64,000 nucleotides of DNA from Azotobacter bryophylli (GTDB lineage Bacteria; Pseudomonadota; Gammaproteobacteria; Pseudomonadales; Pseudomonadaceae). This document shows positions 40,781 to 48,483 of the stretch, one piece after another. Position numbers and translations under genes: made by a program. The DNA is taken from NCBI RefSeq assembly GCF_042643485.1, contig NZ_JBHRSJ010000036.1:1-64000 (forward strand). Reading direction: 5' to 3'. Numbering within the stretch: the stretch's first letter is position 1; each line of letters starts with the position of its first letter. The notes under the pieces are model-generated. The model ran no database searches. It was not told the origin of the DNA and saw only the letters and a list, made by a program, of their open reading frames with translations.

Positions 40781-41325
40781 GCAGGCTCCAGCTATCGGCC
40801 AATGCCGGCGTGCGTCTCCGGGCTCAGCTGAACCTGAGCGGTACCTTCACCCATACCCTGCACAACGCGGACCGCGTTTCCATGCAGGCGCGGGTCACCA
40901 TCGAGCCATGCAGCGCCGCGATCCATGTCCGGGTGGAGATGGGCCGCAGCTGCAACAGCCTCACGCTGGACCGCCGCAACGGTTCGAACCCGGCGCGTCT
41001 GGCTCGCTTCATCGAGAGCATCGCCAACGGCGAATGCCCCACCGGCATTCCGGAGCCCGGCGAGCACGAGCTGGCCAGCGACATGGAGATCGCGCTGCGC
41101 AGTGCGATCGGCAGGGGCCGGGGCACGCATGAGCTGCCGGTCGACGATCTGGAGGTCTGCCTGCGGATGCGCACCGGATGGAGCGGCGAAGCGCGGGCCG
41201 AGATCGAGGTCGAAGGCACCTGCCTGGGCATGGTTCTGCCCGCCAATCGCGAGCAGGCCTATCGGGAACTGGAGCGCAAGGTCGGGCAGCTCATCGCCAG
41301 CCACCGCGCTGCTCGGGCCGCGTGA
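40777..41325 (+). CDS. Unknown phage protein
   Basis: 182 residues. Mixed beta strands and helices (RVSMQARVTIEPCSAAIHVR, ARLARFIESIANGECPTGI, LEVCLRMRTGWSGEARAEI). No transmembrane segment or known motif. It is coupled to the previous gene and followed by the 41334 gene after 8 bp. A regulatory or replication-related role is not supported by sequence. Confidence 0.65.
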   Translation: MSRLQLSANAGVRLRAQLNLSGTFTHTLHNADRVSMQARVTIEPCSAAIHVRVEMGRSCNSLTLDRRNGSNPARLARFIESIANGECPTGIPEPGEHELASDMEIALRSAIGRGRGTHELPVDDLEVCLRMRTGWSGEARAEIEVEGTCLGMVLPANREQAYRELERKVGQLIASHRAARAA

Positions 41326-41333
41326 GGTGTGCC

Positions 41334-41618
41334 ATGGACCGCGATCTCAAGCACACCGCCACGCAGCTCGGCCTGACCCGGCCGCAGCTCATCGCCCGCC
41401 TGCGCGAAGAGGGCCTGCTGACGCCGGAGAACCTGCCCGCCCATCCGGCCCGCGACCGCGACTATCTGCGCGTGAAGGAAGGCCACTGGTTCCACCCGGT
41501 CTGCGGCATGCAGTACAGCCGCTCCACCCGCGTGACTCAGGCCGGCATCCGCTGGCTGGCGGACCGGCTCGGCATCGAGCTGCCGCCGCTCCCGGCAGAC
41601 CGCAGCGATGTGGCCTAG
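41334..41618 (+). CDS. KilAC-like/DNA-binding small phage protein
   Basis: 94 residues. KHTATQLGLTRPQLIARLREEGLL is a helix-turn-helix of the type found in the phage antirepressor KilAC domain, with YLRVKEGHWFHPVCGMQYSRS and VTQAGIRWLADRLG completing that domain's pattern. KilAC domains usually form the C-terminus of antirepressors, so this is a stand-alone version. A role in countering CI or in gene regulation is inferred. Confidence 0.7.
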   Translation: MDRDLKHTATQLGLTRPQLIARLREEGLLTPENLPAHPARDRDYLRVKEGHWFHPVCGMQYSRSTRVTQAGIRWLADRLGIELPPLPADRSDVA

Positions 41619-41763
41619 GGAGTACGCAGCCCGGATTCTCGAGCTGCGCACCAAGGAGGAACGCCAGCAGGCGCTCTCCGAGGTGCCGGCGGAACTCCGG
41701 GAATTGGTGAAGAAGCACGTTCAGATCGCCTGGAACCACCCGATAAGGAAGAAGCAGCAGTGA
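41608..41763 (+). CDS. Small helical phage protein
   Basis: 51 residues, overlapping the previous gene by 11 nt (ATGTGGCCTAG) and the next by 4 nt (GTGA). Charged and helical (YAARILELRTKEERQQALSEV, ELRELVKKHVQIAWNH). Similar small proteins accompany KilAC-like genes in Pseudomonas prophages. Its function is unknown. It belongs in the operon because of the double overlap. Confidence 0.6.
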   Translation: MWPREYAARILELRTKEERQQALSEVPAELRELVKKHVQIAWNHPIRKKQQ

Positions 41764-42122
41764 GCCACATCGACCACGCCCAGCAGCCCCTGCGCCTGAC
41801 GCTCGCGCCGCAAGCCGACGCGATCGAGCGGCTGTTCCGCATCTTCGGCGACGAGCTGATACCCCTCGAACAGCTGCGCGAGCGCTACTTCCGCAACATG
41901 AACGCGGAGACGTTCAAGGCGGCCATCGGCACCGAGCGCATTCCACTGCCGCTCACCTCGGTGGCCATCAGCAACAAGCGCCTGCTGTACGTCCACATCC
42001 GCCACCTGGCCGCGTACATCGAGGCGCGTGCCTACCAGGCAGACGAAGACCTCGCCCGCCGGCTGTCACCACCAGCCGGCGGCGACCATGACGCCGAGCA
42101 GTCGGCATTCGCACACCGTTAG
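41760..42122 (+). CDS. PrtN-like (pyocin activator family) protein
   Basis: 120 residues from GTG 41760, with GTGA overlap to the preceding stop. ELIPLEQLRERYFRNMNAETFKAAI, then IPLPLTSVAI and HIRHLAAYIEARAYQADEDL align with PrtN-type proteins: an acidic N-terminal helix, a winged-helix-like centre and a C-terminal basic helix. PrtN activates pyocin genes after SOS in P. aeruginosa. A phage homologue could activate late or operon genes. The last 25 residues are non-conserved. Confidence 0.72.
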   Translation: MSHIDHAQQPLRLTLAPQADAIERLFRIFGDELIPLEQLRERYFRNMNAETFKAAIGTERIPLPLTSVAISNKRLLYVHIRHLAAYIEARAYQADEDLARRLSPPAGGDHDAEQSAFAHR

Positions 42123-42133
42123 GAGCACACCAG

Positions 42134-42193
42134 ATGAAGAGTGATTTTGCCGTTGGGGCCCAGCCCCGCGGGAGGGCTGGCTGCCATGAATGA
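42134..42193 (+). CDS. Possible 19-codon leader peptide
   Basis: ATG 42134 follows AGGAG at 42121-42125 and gives a 19-residue peptide ending at TGA 42191-42193, overlapping the next start (ATG 42186). It has the best Shine-Dalgarno in this stretch, so ribosomes may reach the 42186 gene by reinitiation. Confidence 0.3.
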   Translation: MKSDFAVGAQPRGRAGCHE

Positions 42194-42656
42194 CGTCGGC
42201 GCGCAAATCCGGACCATGGCCCAAGCCGGGCACAGCAAGACCCAGACCCGGCAGTTGCTCGGCTACAGCCGCGACAGCTTCGAGGCCGTGCTGGAGCTGA
42301 TCGGCCCGGTGGAGTTTCCGGGGCCCAACCGCTCCTGCGGCTATCGGGCAGCCACCGCTCGCAAGCGCGGCCTCTATACCGACGCCATGCGCAAAGCCAG
42401 CGCCCTGGCCGGCCGGGCCAAGCACGAAAAGGCCAAGCGCACCCTGCGCGGCGTGACCGGCACCATCGAGGAGCTGGTGGAGGCGTTCGGCGCCCAGGTC
42501 TGCGCCCAGCACGTCCGCCGCCGTATGCGCCAGGGCATGACACTGGAAGCCGCCCTGCTCACCCCCAAATCGACGCGCAACAACCTGGGGGCGTTGCTGG
42601 GAGTGACGCCGGATAGGCGGCGGGAGATGGCGGCGGCTGGGAGGGTGGTTGGATGA
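42186..42656 (+). CDS. Phage DNA-binding-like protein
   Basis: 156 residues. IRTMAQAGHSKTQTRQLLGYSRDSF at the start and GTIEELVEAFGAQVCAQHVRRRM later each look like helix-turn-helix segments. The chain is basic in the middle (ARKRGLYTDAMRKASALAGRAK). A frame extending to 42141 has no ribosome site. It overlaps the PAPS-reductase-like gene by ATGA. A regulatory role is likely from composition, but the family is not known to me. Confidence 0.65.
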   Translation: MNDVGAQIRTMAQAGHSKTQTRQLLGYSRDSFEAVLELIGPVEFPGPNRSCGYRAATARKRGLYTDAMRKASALAGRAKHEKAKRTLRGVTGTIEELVEAFGAQVCAQHVRRRMRQGMTLEAALLTPKSTRNNLGALLGVTPDRRREMAAAGRVVG

Positions 42657-43708
42657 GTGGCTTCTATTGCATCCCGCTGCAGCCTTCCCTCCCCCATGGC
42701 GCAGATCACGTGACAGGACAGCAGTACAACATCGTCAGTGTCTCCGGAGGCAAAGACAGCACCGCAACCTTGCTGCTCGCCATCGCCATGGGGGCACCGA
42801 ACCTGCACGCCGTATTCGCCGACACCGGAAACGAGCACGAGCTGACGCTGGAGTACCTCGATTACCTGGAGCATGCCACCGGCGTGACCATCGAGCGCCG
42901 CCGCGCCGACTTCTCTGAACGAATCGCCCGTAAGCGACAGTTCGTTGCCACCCAGTGGCGTGCTCAGGGAGTAGCCGAAAGCATCGTGCGAGCGGCCCTG
43001 GATGTGCTACATCCGACCGGCATCCCCTTCCTCGATCTATGCATCTGGAAGGGACGCTTCCCTAGCCGCCGGGCACAGTTCTGCACCGAGGAGCTCAAGC
43101 GTAACGTCATCATCGAGCAGGTCATGCTGCCGCTGATGGACGGCGAGAACATGATCCTGTCGTGGCAGGGCGTACGCCGCGAGGAATCCGAGGCCCGCCG
43201 CTACCTGCCGGAATGCGACCAGGTGGGCGGTGGCCTGTTCAACTACCGGCCGATTCTGAAATGGGATGTAGCCGCAGTGTTCGAGGCCCATCGCTGCATG
43301 GGTATCAAGCCGAACCCGCTCTACACCATGGGCGCCGGCCGGGTCGGATGCATGCCATGTATCAACTGCCGCAAGTCCGAACTGCGCGAGATCGCCGCCC
43401 GTTGGCCCGAGCACATCGACCGCATCGAGCATTGGGAGAGCTTGGTACGCCAGGCCAGCAAGCGCGGCGGCGCTACGTTCTTTGCTGGGGCCAGCGCTAA
43501 GCATCAGCAGGGCTCGATCAAGGAGATGGATGCCCAGCAGATCGTAGCAATCGCCAACATTCGCCAAGCCGTCGAGTGGTCACGCACCACCCGCGGCGGC
43601 ATCCAGTACGACCTGCTGGCCAGCGATGGGGAAGTCGACGCCTCGGCCTGTTCCAGCGCCTATGGCCTGTGCGACAGCGATTGGCGGCCGATTGAGGAGG
43701 CAGCATGA
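42653..43708 (+). CDS. PAPS-reductase-like PP-loop protein
   Basis: 351 residues. The PP-loop SVSGGKDSTATLLLA at about 29-43 is diagnostic of the adenylyl-activating PAPS reductase/N-type ATP-PPase superfamily. VFADTGNEHELTLEYLDYL, RRAQFCTEELKRN and a C-terminal CMPCINCRKSEL complete the phage PAPS-reductase-like pattern. Three Cys (CxxCxxC) could bind Fe-S or zinc. Related domains modify tRNA or DNA, or reduce sulfate. Phage copies are of unknown function, and DNA modification is one reading. It is coupled on both sides (ATGA). Confidence 0.85.
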   Translation: MSGFYCIPLQPSLPHGADHVTGQQYNIVSVSGGKDSTATLLLAIAMGAPNLHAVFADTGNEHELTLEYLDYLEHATGVTIERRRADFSERIARKRQFVATQWRAQGVAESIVRAALDVLHPTGIPFLDLCIWKGRFPSRRAQFCTEELKRNVIIEQVMLPLMDGENMILSWQGVRREESEARRYLPECDQVGGGLFNYRPILKWDVAAVFEAHRCMGIKPNPLYTMGAGRVGCMPCINCRKSELREIAARWPEHIDRIEHWESLVRQASKRGGATFFAGASAKHQQGSIKEMDAQQIVAIANIRQAVEWSRTTRGGIQYDLLASDGEVDASACSSAYGLCDSDWRPIEEAA

Positions 43709-44349
43709 AGGAACGTCCGATACTGTTCAGCGACGCCATGGTGCGCGCCATTCTCGACGGCCGGAAGACAGTCACGCGGCGCGTAGCCAAGCCGGTCAGA
43801 CATCCTGACCTAGGCAACATCTACGCGCCCGGCGCCTTGGTGCTGGAGAAAGAGCCCCAGCATGTAATCGACCGCGCCTGTCCCTTCGGCCAGCCCGGCG
43901 ATCGGCTGTGGGTGCGCGAAACCTGGCAGGGTCCGCTCGTTTCCAGTGACGAGCAGGAGGCGGACCCGTCTTGGTTCAAGGACATGAAGCGCTATCAAAA
44001 CCCCGCGCACTGCACCTATCGCGCCTCGGGCGGCTCCTGCGAGCACTTCGATCCGGACGACAACTACTGTTGCAACTGGCGCCCCAGCATCCACATGCCC
44101 CGCTGGGCTTCCCGCATTTTGCTGGAGGTGACAGACGTTCGGGTTGAGCGGCTGCAGGACATTACCTATGAGCAGGCCGTGGCGGAGGGTATTCACCGCG
44201 ACCATCGCATGTGGTTCGCCACAGACGAAGGCGGAGTCGCTCACAAGTACCCGCAACCAGCGTTCCGCGACCTATGGATCTCAACCGGCGGCGACTGGGA
44301 CACAAACCCCTGGGTATGGGCCGTCGAGTTCGAACGGATCCAGCCATAA
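43705..44349 (+). CDS. ASCH-like phage protein
   Basis: 214 residues, overlapping the PAPS-reductase-like gene by 4 nt. ILFSDAMVRAILDGRKTVTRR is the start of phage ASCH-domain proteins, followed by GDRLWVRETW and SIHMPRWASRILLEVTDVRVERL. ASCH domains resemble RNA-binding PUA domains. This protein commonly stands next to PP-loop proteins in Pseudomonas prophages, so the pair may act in one nucleotide or tRNA modification step. That is an inference. Confidence 0.8.
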   Translation: MKERPILFSDAMVRAILDGRKTVTRRVAKPVRHPDLGNIYAPGALVLEKEPQHVIDRACPFGQPGDRLWVRETWQGPLVSSDEQEADPSWFKDMKRYQNPAHCTYRASGGSCEHFDPDDNYCCNWRPSIHMPRWASRILLEVTDVRVERLQDITYEQAVAEGIHRDHRMWFATDEGGVAHKYPQPAFRDLWISTGGDWDTNPWVWAVEFERIQP

Positions 44350-44400
44350 CCCCACCATCAGCACTCCCCGGCCAGCACCGGGGCAGGAGAAGTTTTGCCT

Positions 44401-44637
44401 ATGGAAACTCCATCTGAGTTCCTCTCACGGGAAGAGCTAACCGACATGATCGGTGCCAGCTCAGCCAAGAAGCAGATTGAATGGCTGACCATCCGTGGTT
44501 GGGAATACGAACTCAACGCGGCACACAAGCCGATTGTTGGGCGCATCTACGCCCGCCTGAAGTTGGCCGGCGTGCGGCCGAATGGAGCCGTAGCCGTAGA
44601 GGAACCCTGGACCCTTGATCTGTCGCGAGTCAGTTGA
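44401..44637 (+). CDS. DUF4224 family protein (excisionase-like position), prophage B
   Basis: 78 residues from ATG 44401 with AGGAGA at 44385-44390. LSREELTDMIGASSAKKQIEW, then HKPIVGRIYARLKL match DUF4224 and the element A copy at 388. It precedes the integrase with a 2-nt gap to ATG 44640. Small size, charge and position suggest a recombination directionality factor, not proven. A TTG six nt upstream is too near the Shine-Dalgarno. Confidence 0.8.
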   Translation: METPSEFLSREELTDMIGASSAKKQIEWLTIRGWEYELNAAHKPIVGRIYARLKLAGVRPNGAVAVEEPWTLDLSRVS

Positions 44638-44639
44638 AC

Positions 44640-45710
44640 ATGGGAAGGCAGAAGAACCCAGAGAACCGGGACCTACCGATTCGGATGATATCCCGCAAAC
44701 GAAAACTGAAGTCCGGCAAGCTCTGGGTCGGGTACTACTACCTGGGCAAGGACGAGAAAGGCAAGCGCAAGGAAATCCCTCTCGGGACCGACCTCAACGA
44801 GGCACGTATCGAGTGGGCACGCCTGGAGCGCACAACCACTCCGAAGGTCGTCCGCTTCATGAAGGAGCTATTCGACCGGTATGAGCGCGAGATCATTCCC
44901 ACCAAGGCTCCCCGCACCCAGGCCGATAATCGGACCGAACTGAAGAATCTGCGTAGGGCGTTTGACTCTGCTCCTATCGAGGCAATCACGCCGCACATAG
45001 TTGCCCAGTACCGAGATGGTCGCTCAGCGAAAACCCGCGGCAACCGCGAGATCGCCTTGCTGTCCCACGTCTTCACGATGGCTCGTGAGTGGGGCCACAC
45101 CGACAAGGAAAACCCCTGCGCTCGCGTGCGGCGTAACAAGGAAAAAGCCAGGGGCTACTACGCAGCGGACGACGTCTGGTCGGCAGTCTACGCCCAGGCC
45201 TGCCAGGAACTGCGCGATGCGATGGATCTGGCCTACCTCACGGGCCAGCGGCCTGCCGATACCCTAAAGGCATGCACTGGCGATCTGAGTGGAGAGTTCC
45301 TGCTTGTGGCCCAGGGCAAGACGAACAAAAAGCTCCGTATCCGGCTCTACGATGGGGAGCGGGCGACAGGCCTTGGCCAGTTCATCGACGGCTTGCTGGA
45401 AAGGCGCAAGCTTGCAGGCATAACCAGCTCCAGGCTGATCACCAACGCCGGAGGTCTGCGCATGAGCTACGCCATGATGCGCAACCGATGGGACGAGGCT
45501 AGATCGAAGGCTGCAGCCACTGCATTGGCGACCGGCGACGAGCCCCTGGCCCAGCGGATCAAGCAGTTCCGCTTTAGTGATATCCGGCCGAAGGCGGCCA
45601 GTGAAATCGATAGCCTGACCGAGGCAAGCCGGCTCCTTGGACACACCAAGGAGCAGATCACCAAGACGGTTTACCGGCGTGTCGGCGAAGTTGTGAATCC
45701 AACCCGCTGA
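44640..45710 (+). CDS. int: Tyrosine-type integrase, prophage B
   Basis: 356 residues from ATG 44640 (TTG 44634 also possible). The organisation equals the element A integrase: Arg in TGQRPADTL, FSDIRPKAASE at the HxxR position (His replaced, here Ser), LLGHT with His, Tyr in VYRRVGE. The N-terminal arm-binding region and core domain are well aligned with the 626 protein, with more divergence after about 215. It ends 55 bp before the right att copy and should insert the phage into tRNA-Cys. Confidence 0.94.
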   Translation: MGRQKNPENRDLPIRMISRKRKLKSGKLWVGYYYLGKDEKGKRKEIPLGTDLNEARIEWARLERTTTPKVVRFMKELFDRYEREIIPTKAPRTQADNRTELKNLRRAFDSAPIEAITPHIVAQYRDGRSAKTRGNREIALLSHVFTMAREWGHTDKENPCARVRRNKEKARGYYAADDVWSAVYAQACQELRDAMDLAYLTGQRPADTLKACTGDLSGEFLLVAQGKTNKKLRIRLYDGERATGLGQFIDGLLERRKLAGITSSRLITNAGGLRMSYAMMRNRWDEARSKAAATALATGDEPLAQRIKQFRFSDIRPKAASEIDSLTEASRLLGHTKEQITKTVYRRVGEVVNPTR

Positions 45711-45765
45711 TGTCCGCATAGTGGAAACGATCCCAAAATAATGGAAATCGCATCTGCACAAGCTG

Positions 45766-45858
45766 GAAATGAAAAAGCCCCGTAGACCTGAATCTACGGG
45801 GCTTTCATAGTGGAGGCCGAGGTCGGAATCGAACCGGCGTACACGGATTTGCAATCCG
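45766..45858. repeat. att core, right copy (attR, 93-bp direct repeat)
   Basis: Identical to 1729-1821. The repeat ends inside the tRNA-Cys anticodon stem, so the intact tRNA is made from the host 5' part plus this 3' part. Confidence 0.93.
45774..45805 (-). terminator. Terminator of the tRNA-Gly/tRNA-Cys transcript
   Basis: 13-bp perfect stem with 6-nt loop and TTTTTC on the minus strand, 5 bp after the tRNA-Cys CCA end. It is supplied by the phage att and so preserves tRNA expression. It also faces the integrase gene end. Confidence 0.82.
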
Positions 45859-45884
45859 CTGCATGACCACTCTGCCACCCGGCC
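45811..45884 (-). tRNA. tRNA-Cys (GCA)
   Basis: 74 nt with encoded CCA. The acceptor GGCCGGG pairs with CUCGGCC (one G-U), the anticodon loop reads UUGCAAA and the T arm GCCGGUUCGAUUCCGAC is canonical. It is the integration target of both elements; its 3' 48 nt are repeated at 1774-1821, where the 5' half is missing. Confidence 0.97.
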
Positions 45885-45927
45885 TCAAACGTTTAAGCGC
45901 CCTACTACTGCACTCAACGAAACAAAC

Positions 45928-46003
<76 letters not shown>

Positions 46004-46066
46004 GTGGTGACGGGCGCCATTCTATAGATTCGAAAGTGCCAGTCAAGCCTTTGATTCAAAAACCGT

Positions 46067-46633
46067 TTATTTCTTATTGGCAGATCCGTTGAGATGGGGC
46101 CAGGCAGCCAGCAAGTACTGGAACATGGACCATAGCGTAAGCGCCGCGGCGACGAGCAGCAGCACATAGCCCAGAATGACCCAGAGGCTCATTACCGGCG
46201 GATTGGCCAGCAGGAGCACCAGGGCCGCCATCTGGGCAGTGGTCTTCCACTTGCCCAGATTGGAGACGGCAACTTGGGCCCGTGCGCCCAGTTCGGCCAT
46301 CCACTCACGTAGCGCCGATACCATGATCTCTCGTCCGATGATGATCATGGCCGGCAGCGTCAGCCAGACATTGGCATGTTCTTCCACCAGCAGGACCAGC
46401 GCCACGGCGACCATGAGCTTGTCGGCGACGGGATCGAGGAAGGCGCCGAAAGGCGTGCTCTGATGCAAGCGCCGGGCCAGATAGCCGTCGAACCAGTCGG
46501 TGATGGCCGCCAGCGCAAAGACGGCACTGGCCGCGAGATAACTCCAGGCGAACGGCAGATAGAAGAGGAATATGAAAACCGGAATCAGCAGAACGCGCAG
46601 AACGGTAAGAAGATTGGGAATATTCATCGGCAC
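46067..46633 (-). CDS. pgsA: CDP-diacylglycerol--glycerol-3-phosphate 3-phosphatidyltransferase
   Basis: 188 residues. The CDP-alcohol phosphotransferase motif spans ITDWFDGYLARR to FGAFLDPVADK (D-x2-D-G-x2-A-R ... G-x3-D-x3-D) at about 44-75. There are four or more membrane segments. It makes phosphatidylglycerol phosphate in the inner membrane, the first step toward PG and cardiolipin. ATG 46633 or 46627 are both possible. It sits between uvrC and the tRNA genes, the conserved Pseudomonas order. Confidence 0.96.
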   Translation of the reverse strand: MPMNIPNLLTVLRVLLIPVFIFLFYLPFAWSYLAASAVFALAAITDWFDGYLARRLHQSTPFGAFLDPVADKLMVAVALVLLVEEHANVWLTLPAMIIIGREIMVSALREWMAELGARAQVAVSNLGKWKTTAQMAALVLLLANPPVMSLWVILGYVLLLVAAALTLWSMFQYLLAAWPHLNGSANKK

Positions 46634-46659
46634 TACTGAGCAGAAGGAAACGGAGAATT

Positions 46660-48483
46660 CTACTCGCTGTGCAAAGTCGCATAAATTGACTCTGCAAGCT
46701 TTTTGCTGATTCCGGGGGCCTTGGCGATCTCGTCGACACTGGCCCGGGAAAGCTCCTGAAGGCCGCCGAAATGCTTGAGCAGCTCGCGACGGCGCTTGGG
46801 GCCGATCCCAGCGACATCTTCCAGGCTGGAGGTGCGCCGAGCCTTTCCACGACGTGCCCGATGCCCAGTGATGGCGAAGCGATGAGCCTCGTCGCGGATC
46901 TGCTGGATCAGATGCAGTGCCGGCGAATCGGCCGGAAGAGTAAATTCGTGGGCTGCATCGTTGAGGTAGAGGGTTTCCAGCCCCGGCTTGCGGGTCACCC
47001 CCTTGGCGACGCCAAGCAGGATCAGATCCGGAACCGCCAACTCCTGCATGACCTCCCGAGCCATCGCCAACTGACCCTTGCCGCCGTCCACCAGCAGGAT
47101 ATCCGGCAACTTGCTTTCGCCTGCCTTGATCTTGCCGAAACGTCGAGTCAGAGCCTGGTGCATAGCAGCGTAATCGTCGCCGGCAGTGACGCCCTCAATG
47201 TTGTAGCGCCGGTAGTCCGACTTCAGTGGCCCTTCCGGGCCGAAGACTACACAGGACGCCACGGTGGCCTCACCGCTGGAATGGCTGATGTCGAAGCACT
47301 CCATGCGCTGCGGCGGCTCGTCCAGGCCAAGGGCCTCGGCCAGCGCCTCGAGCCGGGCCGCTACGTGCTGACGATTGGCAAGTCGTGCTCCGAGCGCCTG
47401 CTCCGCGTTGGTCACCGCCAGTTGCTGCCAACGCGCACGAGTGCCCCGCACGCGCTGACTGATCTGCAGTTCCCAACCGCGTGCCTCCCCGAGGGCGGCA
47501 ATCAGGGTCGGAAAATCCTCGTGTTGGGCGTTGACGATGAGCTCGCCCGGCAGATCGCGTTCGGGATTGCCCAGGTAGTACTGGGCAATGAAGGCGACCA
47601 GTATCTCCCCTGCCCCTTCCTCGATGCCCACCTGGGGGAAGAAATTCTTGCTGCCGAGGACCCGCCCACCGCGCACACTGATCAGGTGAACGCAGGCTCC
47701 CCCCGGATTGGCCACGGCGGCCAACACATCCACATCGCCGCTGCCGCCCTCCATGCTCTGTTGGTCCTGAACCCGACGCAGCAAGGCGATCTGGTCGCGC
47801 AATGCGGCAGCGCGCTCGAAATCCAGCCGCGCAGCGGCCTGCTCCATGCCGGTCGACAGCTCTTCAGCCAGCGCATTGCTGCGTCCCTCGAGGAACATCA
47901 CCGAATGGCGCACATCCTCGGCATATTCCGCGGGATCGACCAACCTCACGCAGGGCGCCTTGCAGCGCTTGATCTGGTATTGCAGGCAGGGACGGGTGCG
48001 GTTCTTGAAATAGCTATCCTCGCATTGGCGGATTTGGAAAGCCTTCTGCAGCAGGCCGAGGCTTTCGCGAATCGAGCCAGCGCTGGGATACGGACCGAAA
48101 TAGCGCCCCTTCTGCTTTTTGGCGCCCCGATGCAGGCTGAGACGCGGGAAGTCGCCGTCCGACAGGAGCACATAAGGGTAAGACTTGTCGTCGCGCAGCA
48201 GGATGTTGTAGGGCGGACGCCACTCTTTGATCAGCGTCTGCTCCAGGAGCAGAGCCTCGGTCTCGTTGGCGGTGATGGTAGTCTCGACCTGCGCGATCCT
48301 GGCGACCAGCGCGGCGGTCTTCGGTGCCAGCCCCGTCTTGCGGAAGTAGCTGGAAAGCCGCTTCTTGAGATTCTTCGCCTTGCCGACGTAAAGCAGTCTG
48401 GCCTCGCTGTCCAGCATCCGGTAGACACCGGGACGACTGCTGCAGGAAGCCAGGAAAGCGGAACTATCGAAGGACTCGGACAT
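46660..48483 (-). CDS. uvrC: UvrABC system protein C (excinuclease subunit)
   Basis: 607 residues, full length. The N-terminal GIY-YIG nuclease domain has GVYRMLDSEARLLYVGKAKNLKKRL. Then come CLQYQIKRCKAPC (Cys cluster), the UVR domain around 200-240 (AARLDFERAAALRDQIALL), the RNase H-like C-terminal nuclease (MECFDISHSSGEATVAS, LVDGGKGQL) and a helix-hairpin-helix end (VAGIGPKRRRELLKHFGG). It makes both incisions in nucleotide excision repair. The start overlaps the gacA stop (TGATG), so the two are coupled. Confidence 0.97.
   Translation of the reverse strand: MSESFDSSAFLASCSSRPGVYRMLDSEARLLYVGKAKNLKKRLSSYFRKTGLAPKTAALVARIAQVETTITANETEALLLEQTLIKEWRPPYNILLRDDKSYPYVLLSDGDFPRLSLHRGAKKQKGRYFGPYPSAGSIRESLGLLQKAFQIRQCEDSYFKNRTRPCLQYQIKRCKAPCVRLVDPAEYAEDVRHSVMFLEGRSNALAEELSTGMEQAAARLDFERAAALRDQIALLRRVQDQQSMEGGSGDVDVLAAVANPGGACVHLISVRGGRVLGSKNFFPQVGIEEGAGEILVAFIAQYYLGNPERDLPGELIVNAQHEDFPTLIAALGEARGWELQISQRVRGTRARWQQLAVTNAEQALGARLANRQHVAARLEALAEALGLDEPPQRMECFDISHSSGEATVASCVVFGPEGPLKSDYRRYNIEGVTAGDDYAAMHQALTRRFGKIKAGESKLPDILLVDGGKGQLAMAREVMQELAVPDLILLGVAKGVTRKPGLETLYLNDAAHEFTLPADSPALHLIQQIRDEAHRFAITGHRARRGKARRTSSLEDVAGIGPKRRRELLKHFGGLQELSRASVDEIAKAPGISKKLAESIYATLHSE

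Larger units (their letters stand above)
1729..45858. mobile_element. Lambda-like siphovirus prophage (element B), 44,037 bp repeat to repeat
   Basis: It is bounded by the 93-bp att repeats in tRNA-Cys. It carries an integrase, CI and Cro-like regulators, a CII-like gene, a primase-helicase, a Q-like gene, both terminase subunits, lambda-order head and tail genes, and a full lysis cassette. I see no frameshift or stop in any core gene, so it may be inducible. The left 6.5 kb and the gene after CI are lower in GC and look like acquired accessory genes. Confidence 0.92.
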
